Origin: a bacterium
GTDB taxonomy: Bacteria; CSSED10-310; JAJRTK01
DNA: 7,292 nucleotides
Reading direction: 5' to 3'
Assembly: GCA_024278345.1 (NCBI GenBank)
Contig: JAJRTK010000361.1
Coordinates: 1-7,292 of the forward strand
A program made the translations under genes and the position numbers. Under the pieces are notes generated by a model. That model was not told where the DNA came from. It searched no databases and worked only from the letters and a program-made list of their open reading frames with translations. Positions 1-7,205 of this stretch are shown here, piece by piece (the first letter of the stretch is position 1; the number at the start of each line of letters is the position of its first letter).

Positions 1-82
1 ACAATTCCAGGACTGTGGAACTGCAAGCGCCAACGCCTCGCTATCGCTCGGCGGGTCACGCCGTGCGTTACCCGAAGGTCGT

Positions 83-101
83 CCGGGGCCTCCGGCCCCG
101 G
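83..101. repeat. GC hairpin 1
   Basis: Perfect inverted repeat with 8-bp arms CCGGGGCC and GGCCCCGG and a TCC loop. No T-run follows, so an intrinsic terminator is not supported. It may be an intergenic palindromic element or an RNA-stabilising structure. Confidence 0.6.
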
Positions 102-129
102 TCCCCGGCAGTGCTTTGCCCTGCACCCA

Positions 130-149
130 CCAGGGAGCTCGCTCCCTGG
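130..149. repeat. GC hairpin 2
   Basis: Perfect inverted repeat with 9-bp arms CCAGGGAGC and GCTCCCTGG and a 2-base gap. The downstream sequence (ACCCACATTC) has no T-tract. It belongs to the same cluster of palindromes as hairpin 1, but the arms differ in sequence. Confidence 0.6.
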
Positions 150-243
150 ACCCACATTCATGTACGACGCGTTGCGTCTTGGTTTTGGCGGGTGTCCCGG
201 CTTACGTTGATACCCTTAAGTGGATACCCCGCCAGAATCGTGG

Positions 244-265
244 AGGCCGGTTCTCAAACCGGCCT
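244..265. repeat. GC hairpin 3
   Basis: Perfect inverted repeat with 9-bp arms AGGCCGGTT and AACCGGCCT around a CTCA loop. It has some look of a tRNA T-arm (GGTTCTCAAACC), but no acceptor or anticodon arms can be built around it, so it is not called a tRNA. Confidence 0.6.
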
Positions 266-293
266 GTGGGCGGTCGTCCGGGAATTGTAGCGT

Positions 294-311
294 GCAGGCC
301 TTCGGGCCTGC
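294..311. repeat. GC hairpin 4 with TTCG loop
   Basis: Perfect inverted repeat with 7-bp arms GCAGGCC and GGCCTGC closed by TTCG, the very stable UUCG tetraloop class in RNA. It is the last of the four hairpins and lies about 320 bases before the acr3 start. There is no T-run, so terminator function is uncertain. Confidence 0.6.
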
Positions 312-620
312 GCCCGCCGGGGAAAAGGTCCCGGGAAACGGATTTTACCCGATTCATCTCCATGAGTGTTACGTGGATACGAAAGTTTTCGCCAGTTCTT
401 CGAAGCCCGATGAAATGGGGGTTGAGCCGAGGTTTTGGCAAAGATATGGACGAGCTGAGGGAGTAGGAGTTTTACAGGCTCCGATGGGGCCCCCGAGAGC
501 CCCCGTGTTTCGGTGGTTCTCCGCTTTCGGGGCAACCGATGGAAAGAGGGGCGAAAATGGCGAGGAGCGGCGGTCGGATGGACGCCGATGTGAGCGGAAC
601 GCAGCACAACAGGGCCGTAC

Positions 621-626
621 AGGGAG
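621..626 (+). promoter_or_regulatory. Ribosome binding site of acr3
   Basis: AGGGAG lies 7 bases before the ATG at 634. It decides the start: the reading frame stays open far upstream, but only from this ATG does the protein have the length and N-terminus expected for Acr3. Confidence 0.7.
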
Positions 627-633
627 AAAAGCT

Positions 634-1704
634 ATGACTGTCAACTCCGGGGACGTTTCTCTGCGCCTCTCCTTCCTGGATCGCTTTCTCACGCTCTGGA
701 TCTTCTTGGCCATGGGAGTTGGCATCCTAGCTGGCTACTTGTTTCCCGGTATCGAGTCCTTCCTTGACAAACTTAGCGTGGGCACGACATCCATTCCCAT
801 CGCCATGGGCCTGATCCTGATGATGTACCCGCCGCTGGCCAAGGTCAGGTACGAAGAATTGATGCCAGTGTTCCGAGACGTCAAAGTGTTGAGCCTGTCC
901 CTCGTGCAAAACTGGATCGTGGGCCCCATGTTGATGTTCGGGCTTGCGGTGATCTTCCTCCGGTCGCGGCCCGAGTATATGGTGGGACTCATCCTCATCG
1001 GCCTGGCACGATGCATTGCCATGGTCATCGTGTGGAACGACCTGGCTAAGGGTGACGCTGAATACTGCGCGGGCCTCGTCGCCGTGAATTCGATGTTCCA
1101 AGTGCTCTTTTTCTCGATCTACGCCTATCTGTTCATGACGGTGCTGCCCACCTGGTTTGGTCTTGAAGGAATCGCCGTCAACATCACCATGGGCAAGATC
1201 GCCAAGAGCGTTTTCATTTACCTGGGCATACCGTTTCTTGCGGGGTTCGTCACGCGCGTCATCCTGATAAGGCTCAGGGGCAAGGAATGGTACCATGTTG
1301 AATTCATCCCGAAGATCAGCCCCATCACGCTCATCGCCCTGCTCTTCACCATCGTGGTCATGTTTTCTCTGAAGGGCGCGAACATCGTGGAATTGCCGCT
1401 GGACGTGGTGCGCATTGCCATTCCGCTGTTACTCTATTTTCTCATCATGTTTTTCGTATCGTTCCTCATGAGCTGGAAGGTAGGCGCCACCTATGGCCAG
1501 TCGGCGGCCCTGTCGTTCACTGCGGCGTCGAACAACTTTGAGCTCGCCATCGCCGTGGCCGTGGCCACCTTCGGCATCCATCACGGGGCGGCCTTCGCCG
1601 CGGTCATCGGCCCCCTCATCGAGGTGCCCGTGCTCATTGCCCTGGTCAACGTGGCCCTCTGGATCGAGCGAAGATATTTTGGGGCAGAGCGGGCCGCCCC
1701 GTAA
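634..1704 (+). CDS. acr3: Arsenite efflux permease, Acr3 family
   Basis: Integral inner-membrane transporter that exports arsenite, using the proton motive force in characterised relatives, and so confers arsenic resistance. The 356-residue product has the usual Acr3 length and is hydrophobic throughout, consistent with the family's ten membrane helices. The family signature is visible: Cys127 in the segment [13 protein letters not shown], and Glu303 in [15 protein letters not shown]. These correspond to the conserved Cys and Glu shown to be needed for transport in studied Acr3 proteins. The motif [18 protein letters not shown] is also typical. The ATG at 634 was chosen for its AGGGAG site; the 138 codons open upstream in frame look noncoding. 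The gene stands alone: no arsR, arsC or arsM is in the window, and it converges on the PFOR gene with 24 bp between the stops. Some relatives may carry antimonite too, which cannot be judged here. Confidence 0.93.
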   Translation: MTVNSGDVSLRLSFLDRFLTLWIFLAMGVGILAGYLFPGIESFLDKLSVGTTSIPIAMGLILMMYPPLAKVRYEELMPVFRDVKVLSLSLVQNWIVGPMLMFGLAVIFLRSRPEYMVGLILIGLARCIAMVIVWNDLAKGDAEYCAGLVAVNSMFQVLFFSIYAYLFMTVLPTWFGLEGIAVNITMGKIAKSVFIYLGIPFLAGFVTRVILIRLRGKEWYHVEFIPKISPITLIALLFTIVVMFSLKGANIVELPLDVVRIAIPLLLYFLIMFFVSFLMSWKVGATYGQSAALSFTAASNNFELAIAVAVATFGIHHGAAFAAVIGPLIEVPVLIALVNVALWIERRYFGAERAAP

Positions 1705-1728
1705 CAGACGGCCCTCTCTAGATTGCGG

Positions 1729-4700
1729 TCATGGAAGGAGAGTCGCCACCGGCGCGTCGGAACCTTCCTTCTCCAGCTTCACGGCAAGGGCCATGAGCTC
1801 CGCGGTCCTGGACATGAAGAGCTCCCTGGACAGGGCGCCGGATTCCAGTTCCCGGAGCAAGCGGAACTGAGCGGCGCGGTCGATATTCCCGAGGCCGGCC
1901 TTGCTCTGTAGCATCCGCCAGTTCTTCCTTCGCTCGACGCAAAAGAGGACCATGTGACGGCTGATACCCACGGGGTGGAGTTGCCCATCGTCCCCCAGGA
2001 CGCGGGTCCATGAGCCGTCGGCGGGGATGAAAGAGCGATGACTGGGATCGGTATACCGCCGCCGCACCACATCGTTTTGGGTGATCCGGGGGAGCAGATC
2101 CTCCAGGGAGGGAAGGCGTTCCCGCCCATGGGCGTCGATCTTCTGGAAGTGCCGGCGGAAACGGGCCTCTGTCCGCGCCCAGTGAACGACGGTGTAGCTG
2201 TACCGCTCTCTGGTGGCCTTGACGGTCACCTGATGCCAATCCCGGTTCAGACTGGGATTGCCCTTCAGAGAAAGGCATTCGCCATAAGTCTCGCCCTTCT
2301 GGGCGTCGAAGACGAACTCCGGCATTCCCCGGGCATCCCGGATCCGCTGCGCCTGGATGGTGGCGTGGTCATCCGGCACTCCGTGCTCGGGCTGACAGGT
2401 TGTGAAAGCCTGGATGAAGGCTGTCCCCCGATAGGCAAGACCATCCAAGAGAGCGCGGAAGAGGCTCGCGGAGTTGGCCATGGATACCTGGGCGACGAAG
2501 GGACTTCCATGGCCACTTATCAGGGCCAAAGCCACCTCCTTCTTCTCCGTGAGCTTCCCCTGAGTCGCCGCGCCAAACTGGTTCATGTCGAACCCGCCTG
2601 GCATCACCGAGCTGTCGGAGTTCTGACCGCCCGTATTGGAATAGACCTGGGTGTCGAGTAAAAGCATCTGGAGGTTCGGGCGATTCTGGAGTGTCGCCTT
2701 GGAGACGTTCTGGAAGCCGATATCCCCAAAAGCCCCATCACCTCCGATAGCCCACACCTTGGGAAGCTCCTGCACTTCCCGATCCGTCATGAGAGCATCG
2801 GTGAAGTGGGTGAGATCCCAGTAGTCCCGGTCCGTCAGCCTCTTCACGTCCACCAGCGCCTTTCCCAGTCGCTCCGGAATGACGGATCGCCTGGCGTGAT
2901 CCACAATGAAGCCCTCAGCCATGAGCCAACCGATGGTGGCGCCGTCCTGGAATAGAGAGTTGATCCAGGGGTAGGGATGGGGGTTGTTGGGATGGGTAGA
3001 GCCATAAACCGTGTTGCAGCCCGTGCTCGCCGTCATGCCCATCACCGACATTCCGTTCCAACGACCGCCCTCCGTCGTCTGTAGATGACGGTGATTGTAG
3101 GCGTCGACGCGGAGCACCTGAACCAGCGAGCCCACAAGCTCGGCGTCCCCCTTCTGGAGATGCTGAGCCATGACCTCCTCTGTATCGGCATCATCGACCC
3201 CGCCGTGCCCCAGGATCGTGTGGAGCATCGTCTTCCTCCACAACTTCCAAGCGCCCTCGTCCTCCTTCCGCAATCGCTCCAAGAGACCCACGCCCTCGGA
3301 CTCCAAGCGGTCCGCCAGCTTTTCCAGCCTGGCAGATCGCTCGTGGTAGAGCGGACGCATGAATGCCTCGGTGATGGTGGCCACAGCCCGAAGAATCGTC
3401 TTCTCCCCACACCCGGCGCAGGCCCCGTCACCAGAAAGCAAGGCCTGATAATTGCTCTGCACCATCAAATGGTACTGGAGCACCGCGGCCCGAGACTCCA
3501 AGGGATTCGAGGGGTCGTATTTGCCCAAGAACTTCCCCGGAGTATCCGGAAGTAGGTTCAAGAACTCCACGGCACTCTGGTGATCGGCGTTGATCTGCTC
3601 CGTTTCTTCCACCATGACCAGCGCGTCTTTGTCGCCGCACTCGGTGGCGCACTCGCCGCATCCCTTGCAAAGATCGCTGACGAAGATGGAAAAGATCCCG
3701 CCGGCTCCGGGGTTCTTCTTCTCGGCGCTCTTGAAGATCTGGGTCGTCTTCCCATAGGCCGCCGGCAACCGCTCCACCACGGGCCGAATCTGGCCCAGCG
3801 CCTCACGAAGAGCCGACTCATCCCCATAAGCAAGAGAGTCTCTTGTCAGCGCGTCAATCTCCGCCATGAGCAGCTTCGGGAATGGCTCGTGGGCCTCGCC
3901 CCGCTTCTTCCCCACCTCCTGGCGCATCCTTTCCCGAACGGACGCCTCCAGTTTGCCCACATCTTGGAGAAACCGCGCCCTCACTGGCTGCGAGCTGACA
4001 TAGTACCGGAAGATCGTCGATAGGATTGTGGACAGATCCTGAGCCGTGTTGGGGAGCGCCGTGTCAGGGCAAGAAGTGATGCAGTCCATGCACTGGGTGC
4101 AGTTCTCCGCCACGAAAAGGGGGACCTGCCGCCTGGCGCCATACTTGCTTACCGTCTTTCCCGTCGCCGCGGCCATGACGCCAGTTGCGGCCCGGGGGGT
4201 TGCCGGCGTGTGATAGCCCAGACCAGACCGGAACTCCCGGTCATAGTCCGACAGCGAAAAAAGAGGAACCAGCGGTCGAGGCTCCAGACCTTCCGATGAC
4301 GAGATCGAAACGCTGCTGGGATGGCAGTGGCCTTGCCCTCCAAAAGGTCGAGGCTCCAGACCTTCCGATGACGAGATCGAAACATCTTCCAAGGGGATGA
4401 AGATTTCCCCTCGCATGGAAGAGCGATCGGGAGCATCCACGGGACCGTAGTCCACGGATCTCACCTGGCCGAACCCCTCCCGCATCACCGTCATGTTCGA
4501 CTCCACCACAGCGGAACCGAAGCGGCCAAACTTGTGGTCGTACTGGTGCCGCACCGTGGCCAAAAACTCTTCCTTGGGAATGTTGTAGTCCTGCAAGAAG
4601 GAAGAAACCCGGAAAAACGCTCCCAAGAAGGCGTTCCCCTGCATCCGGTATTGGAGATCCTCCCGCTCCGTCGCCGCCTGGGCAATGGCAAACCCGTTCA

Positions 4701-6552
4701 AGACGAAGAGCCGGATCCCCTTGTGGATGATCTCCTGGCGGTATTTCAAGGGAATCCGCGTCCAAACCGCCCGGTCATCCGTCTCCGAGGATTCCCAGAC
4801 GAAAGCGCCTCCCTTCTTCAGACCCACCAAGGGATTGGTGTGGGTGAAGATCTTCGGGTCACAGCAGAGTACGACATCCACGTGCTGGAGATCGCAGTTC
4901 ACCCGGATCTTCTCGTCGGCCATCACAAGGAAATAGTTCGTCGGGGCGCCCTTCTTTTCCGACCCATATTTCGGGTTGGCGCTAATGTGGAGAACCGACT
5001 CTCCCGGCTTCGCCTCCGGGTGATCCCTCCGAGTAACATAATTGCCCATCGCCCCCAACACGCCGCCCAGGTTCTTCCCGGTGGTGATCATCCCCCAGCC
5101 GCCGATGGAATGAAGGCGCACGGCAATGGCGCGGTCCGGCAACAGGCTAGGCCGATCTTCCGAACAGACCGCGTAAGGATGATCGATCCCCACGTAGAAA
5201 AAACTCGCTCCGTCGGCGGCGCGCTTCCCGTCCTGCCGCCCTTGTCGGCCCGTGACAAACTCCCAGGCTCCCAGAATCCCCTCCGGCCGGAAATCCCGCG
5301 ATCCAAGCCCATACACTCCGTGGAAAATCCGCGGCAACCGATCTTGCTCCAGGCTCGGCAATTCGGGGTAGGCCAGCGTCCTCGAATTCTCCAGCGCCTT
5401 GGCAAGCGCCGTCCGGATGTCCCGCGTCATGGGACCCTCCCCCGAAAGCTGATCGTCGATCCGCTCCAAGACAGCCACGTTCGTCTTCCCAGCCAACGCC
5501 TCAATGATGGCTGCCTCCGGGAATGGCCGCAGCACGTTGAGATGGATCACCCCAACTTCCTCGCCGGTCCTGGCCCGTATGAAATCGATGGCCGCTTCAA
5601 TGTTCTCCGCCGCGGAGCCCATACAGACGAATACCGTGTCGGCTCCTTGGCAGTTGTACTGGGAAATCAAGCCGTACCGACGGCCCGTCAAACGAGCAAA
5701 CTCCTCGTACGACTCCTCCAGGAACCCAAGGATCGGCTCCACAAAGTTGTTCCGCCGAGCAGCCACACCCTGCATGTAGTGTTCCTGGTTCTGAACCGAC
5801 CCCAAAAGCGCCGGAGCCTGCAAATCGAAACAGACGGGAACACGCCGCCGCCGGGGCCCGAAAATCGCCCGCTGACCCTCCGTGGGACAGTCGATCATCT
5901 CCTCCGGACGACCCAAAAACTCCCGGATCAAACCCGATTCCGGCCGAAGAAAAGTCCGCTCCAGGTGCGACGTCAAAAACCCATCCTGAGCATTCATCCC
6001 CGGAGTCAAGCTCTTTTCCGTCACCCGACGCAAGATCAATGCCTGATCCGACGCCTGCTGCGCATCCTTGGAATAAAGAACGATCCAACCCGTGTCCAAA
6101 GCCAAATAGACATCGTCATGACCGCAATGCACGTTCAGAGCATGGCGCGTCAGTGCCCGAGCCGCCACCTCCAGAACCATAGTGGACAACTTTCCCGGAG
6201 CATGGTGGTACTGCTCGATTCCGTAGGCAATCCCCTGACCCGACGTGAAGTTCACCACCCGCTTGCCAAGCAGAGAATAGGCAATGGCCCCCCCCTGCGC
6301 CGCATGCTCGCCTTCCGTCTCGATGGCAACCTTGGCGTTTCCGAACGCATTCAGCTCTCCCCGGGCGAACGAAAGCTGGAAATGTTCCCCCTGCTCCGTC
6401 GAAGGCGTGATGGGATAGAAGATCCCCGCATCCGCGATGCGAGCCTCAGTGTAGTAGGCCACCAGCTCATTACCGGTGGTCGTGATGGGAATTCCAGTGT
6501 ACTTGGGACTCTTCGCTCCAGCCTCTTTCACGCTGGGGGAAATAGCGGTCAT
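1729..6552 (-). CDS. nifJ: Long single-chain pyruvate:ferredoxin oxidoreductase-like protein (NifJ/PFOR family)
   Basis: Likely a cytoplasmic enzyme that oxidatively decarboxylates pyruvate or another 2-oxoacid with CoA, reducing ferredoxin or flavodoxin. Domain order follows NifJ (1607 residues, ATG start): N-terminal pyrimidine-binding domain with YPITPST at 46-52; domain II with GSAAENIEAAIDF and LRPFP at 312-345; gamma-like domain with IGGWGMITTGKNLGG near 483-497; two 4Fe-4S motifs, Cys818/821/824/828 and Cys962/965/968/972; C-terminal TPP domain with GDGAFGDIGF and DTQVYSNTGGQ near 1271-1309. The four proximal-cluster cysteines are present at 1045, 1048, 1179 and 1386. Classic enzymes have about 1170-1200 residues. 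The extra length lies between the two ferredoxin motifs, between Cys1048 and Cys1179, in a C-terminal tail after about 1400, and in a CRISPR-like in-frame insertion near 724-760. Substrate preference cannot be read from sequence. The gene is apparently monocistronic here. Confidence 0.9.
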   Translation of the reverse strand: MTAISPSVKEAGAKSPKYTGIPITTTGNELVAYYTEARIADAGIFYPITPSTEQGEHFQLSFARGELNAFGNAKVAIETEGEHAAQGGAIAYSLLGKRVVNFTSGQGIAYGIEQYHHAPGKLSTMVLEVAARALTRHALNVHCGHDDVYLALDTGWIVLYSKDAQQASDQALILRRVTEKSLTPGMNAQDGFLTSHLERTFLRPESGLIREFLGRPEEMIDCPTEGQRAIFGPRRRRVPVCFDLQAPALLGSVQNQEHYMQGVAARRNNFVEPILGFLEESYEEFARLTGRRYGLISQYNCQGADTVFVCMGSAAENIEAAIDFIRARTGEEVGVIHLNVLRPFPEAAIIEALAGKTNVAVLERIDDQLSGEGPMTRDIRTALAKALENSRTLAYPELPSLEQDRLPRIFHGVYGLGSRDFRPEGILGAWEFVTGRQGRQDGKRAADGASFFYVGIDHPYAVCSEDRPSLLPDRAIAVRLHSIGGWGMITTGKNLGGVLGAMGNYVTRRDHPEAKPGESVLHISANPKYGSEKKGAPTNYFLVMADEKIRVNCDLQHVDVVLCCDPKIFTHTNPLVGLKKGGAFVWESSETDDRAVWTRIPLKYRQEIIHKGIRLFVLNGFAIAQAATEREDLQYRMQGNAFLGAFFRVSSFLQDYNIPKEEFLATVRHQYDHKFGRFGSAVVESNMTVMREGFGQVRSVDYGPVDAPDRSSMRGEIFIPLEDVSISSSEGLEPRPFGGQGHCHPSSVSISSSEGLEPRPLVPLFSLSDYDREFRSGLGYHTPATPRAATGVMAAATGKTVSKYGARRQVPLFVAENCTQCMDCITSCPDTALPNTAQDLSTILSTIFRYYVSSQPVRARFLQDVGKLEASVRERMRQEVGKKRGEAHEPFPKLLMAEIDALTRDSLAYGDESALREALGQIRPVVERLPAAYGKTTQIFKSAEKKNPGAGGIFSIFVSDLCKGCGECATECGDKDALVMVEETEQINADHQSAVEFLNLLPDTPGKFLGKYDPSNPLESRAAVLQYHLMVQSNYQALLSGDGACAGCGEKTILRAVATITEAFMRPLYHERSARLEKLADRLESEGVGLLERLRKEDEGAWKLWRKTMLHTILGHGGVDDADTEEVMAQHLQKGDAELVGSLVQVLRVDAYNHRHLQTTEGGRWNGMSVMGMTASTGCNTVYGSTHPNNPHPYPWINSLFQDGATIGWLMAEGFIVDHARRSVIPERLGKALVDVKRLTDRDYWDLTHFTDALMTDREVQELPKVWAIGGDGAFGDIGFQNVSKATLQNRPNLQMLLLDTQVYSNTGGQNSDSSVMPGGFDMNQFGAATQGKLTEKKEVALALISGHGSPFVAQVSMANSASLFRALLDGLAYRGTAFIQAFTTCQPEHGVPDDHATIQAQRIRDARGMPEFVFDAQKGETYGECLSLKGNPSLNRDWHQVTVKATRERYSYTVVHWARTEARFRRHFQKIDAHGRERLPSLEDLLPRITQNDVVRRRYTDPSHRSFIPADGSWTRVLGDDGQLHPVGISRHMVLFCVERRKNWRMLQSKAGLGNIDRAAQFRLLRELESGALSRELFMSRTAELMALAVKLEKEGSDAPVATLLP
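4274..4311 (-). repeat. 38-bp direct repeat, second copy in the coding direction
   Basis: Identical over all 38 bases to the copy at 4346-4383. It encodes residues 748-760 in the same frame as the first copy, then continues into PLVPLFSLSDYD of the PFOR chain. Confidence 0.85.
4346..4383 (-). repeat. 38-bp direct repeat, first copy in the coding direction
   Basis: Begins GTTTCGATCTCG on the minus strand and ends CTCGACC. It encodes residues 724-736 of the PFOR protein. A short imperfect hairpin (TTCGAT pairing with ATCGGAA, one bulge) lies in its first half. Confidence 0.85.
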
Positions 6553-6946
6553 GGGCGATCCTTCCAGGTTGACGCAAGTTGCCGTTTCGAACAGGCGCAC
6601 GATTGCAGCCCGTACCAAGGCACTTTTCTAACACACTCCCCGACCTCTGGCCAGCACACAGCCTAGTTTGGCAACGAAAATAAAAGGCAAAGCTCACAAG
6701 CCCACCACCCACGGCAAAGCCGCCCGCCATTCGAGCCAAACAGCACGAAGAACCACCAAAAAACTGGGTATCCGCGCAAAGAGGGTTATCGGCAATCGTA
6801 GAGGGCGGAATGGTGGGGGAAGGAGAGGGATGGTCGATGGGAAGCCAAGCCCAAAAGGGCGGTGAAAAGGCGGAAAAACAGCGAAAGCGACCCTTTGCCA
6901 AGGAAATATCGAGATGGCCTTCTGGGGCGCTGTTCTGCCCCGACAT
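6553..6946. other. Noncoding region upstream of the PFOR gene
   Basis: Apart from the ribosome binding site I see no gene or clear regulatory site. In the minus-strand direction there is an AT-richer patch at about 6668-6695, the most likely place for a promoter, but no acceptable -35/-10 pair can be assigned. A lysine- and arginine-rich 65-codon plus-strand frame (6668-6865) starts at TTG without a ribosome binding site and is not credible as a gene. Confidence 0.5.
6559..6565 (-). promoter_or_regulatory. Ribosome binding site of the PFOR gene
   Basis: On the minus strand GGAAGGA lies 6 bases before the ATG whose first base is 6552. It favours this start over the TTG at 6618, which would add 22 residues unlike any PFOR N-terminus. 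Confidence 0.7.
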
Positions 6947-6986
6947 CAGCGGCACAAGACTGTGGCATGCGGGCCGCCCGGCCCGC
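6947..6986 (+). repeat. 40-bp direct repeat, copy 1
   Basis: Matches 7160-7199 at 39 of 40 positions, with the single difference at 6976 (G) versus 7189 (T). It begins CAGCGGCACAAGACTGTGG and runs into the palindrome at 6965-6990. The copies start 213 bases apart. Confidence 0.85.
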
Positions 6987-6990
6987 ATGC
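6965..6990. repeat. Perfect 11-bp-stem palindrome
   Basis: Arms GCATGCGGGCC and GGCCCGCATGC enclose a GCCC loop. The element forms the second half of the 40-bp direct repeat and looks like a REP-type intergenic palindromic element. There is no T-run after it. Confidence 0.75.
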
Positions 6991-7021
6991 ACCATCCCGC
7001 CCCAAAACCCAATACCGCGGC
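6985..7021 (+). repeat. 37-bp imperfect direct repeat, copy 1
   Basis: Begins GCATGCACCATCCCGCCC and matches 7130-7166 at 33 of 37 positions. It is interleaved with the 40-bp repeat family, so the block is a mosaic of related units. Confidence 0.7.
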
Positions 7022-7049
7022 TCCTTCCACGCCCCCGGCAGCGCGCGCG

Positions 7050-7064
7050 GGCCGGGAGACCCGC
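7050..7064 (+). repeat. 15-bp repeat in inverted orientation, copy 1
   Basis: GGCCGGGAGACCCGC is repeated exactly at 7112-7126. Its reverse complement closely resembles the core of the palindromes at 6965-6990 and 7182-7199, so it appears to be a diverged inverted member of the same family. Confidence 0.6.
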
Positions 7065-7111
7065 ACGCCACGGTCCCTTTCCCCAAGCTTCTTCACGCCC
7101 ACAGCAGCGCA

Positions 7112-7126
7112 GGCCGGGAGACCCGC
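7112..7126 (+). repeat. 15-bp repeat in inverted orientation, copy 2
   Basis: Exact copy of 7050-7064, 62 bases downstream, also followed by an ACGC-containing stretch. Confidence 0.6.
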
Positions 7127-7129
7127 CAC

Positions 7130-7166
7130 GCATGCACCATCCCGCCCAAAAAACCAATCCAGCGGC
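7130..7166 (+). repeat. 37-bp imperfect direct repeat, copy 2
   Basis: Partner of 6985-7021 at a distance of 145 bases. It leads directly into the second 40-bp repeat. Confidence 0.7.
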
Positions 7167-7199
7167 ACAAGACTGTGGCATGCGGGCCTCCCGGCCCGC
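7160..7199 (+). repeat. 40-bp direct repeat, copy 2
   Basis: Partner of 6947-6986. Its palindromic end has arms GCGGGCC and GGCCCGC with a TCCC loop (7182-7199) and stops only 6 bases before the first CRISPR repeat. Confidence 0.85.
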
Positions 7200-7205
7200 G
7201 GAGTC

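Larger units (their letters stand above)
1..633. other. Noncoding region upstream of acr3, rich in GC hairpins
   Basis: I see no credible gene in these 633 bases. Reading frames run through them, including an in-frame upstream extension of acr3, but their translations look like random GC-rich sequence and resemble no family I recognise. The left half (about 83-311) holds four near-perfect short-loop hairpins, listed separately, none followed by a T-run. The right half (about 312-633) is the acr3 leader. The best sigma70-like pair I can find is TTGAGC (422-427), a 17-base gap and TATGGA (445-450). The -10 box is poor, so I do not call it as a promoter. A small inverted repeat with arms CGAAA and TTTCG sits at 380-391 and may be chance. 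No ArsR-type operator or riboswitch was recognised. Confidence 0.6.
4274..4383 (+). CRISPR. CRISPR-like repeat-spacer-repeat embedded in frame in the PFOR gene
   Basis: Two identical 38-bp direct repeats (4274-4311 and 4346-4383) flank a 34-bp unique segment (4312-4345). The bases just outside the repeats differ, so the match is exactly 38. Repeat length, spacer length and a GAAAC 3' end (plus-strand reading, with ATCGAAAC where many arrays have ATTGAAAC) fit a minimal CRISPR. The repeat resembles the one at 7206-7242. In crRNA orientation it would be antisense to the PFOR gene. The period of 72 bp is 24 codons, the frame has no stop, and the peptide VSISSSEGLEPRP is encoded twice. With one spacer and no leader or cas gene in view, function as an array is unproven; a neo-CRISPR from stray spacer integration, a captured fragment or an unrelated duplication are all possible. 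Confidence 0.6.

Noticed and set aside
244-311. tRNA-like look of the GGTTCTCAAACC hairpin region
   Set aside because: No acceptor stem, anticodon arm or complete T-loop consensus can be assembled around it.
220-633. 138-codon N-terminal extension of acr3
   Set aside because: Acr3 proteins begin close to the ATG at 634, which has its own ribosome binding site. The extension runs across hairpins 3 and 4 and is not protein-like.
1681-1700. GGGGC...GCCCC inverted repeat at the end of acr3 as a bidirectional terminator
   Set aside because: Only a 5-bp stem with a 10-base loop inside the coding end, and no T-run on either strand.
6553-6618. Extension of the PFOR gene to a TTG start at 6618
   Set aside because: The ATG at 6552 has a GGAAGGA site at good spacing. 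The extra 22 residues resemble no PFOR N-terminus.
4534-6666. 710-codon plus-strand open frame antisense to the PFOR gene
   Set aside because: It is a shadow of GC-rich codon use. The translation is Arg/Pro/His-rich with no recognisable domain, whereas the minus strand carries clear PFOR motifs throughout.
6470-7168. 232-codon minus-strand frame over the PFOR start and the repeat cluster
   Set aside because: It translates repeat DNA and overlaps the PFOR start in another frame. No family resemblance.
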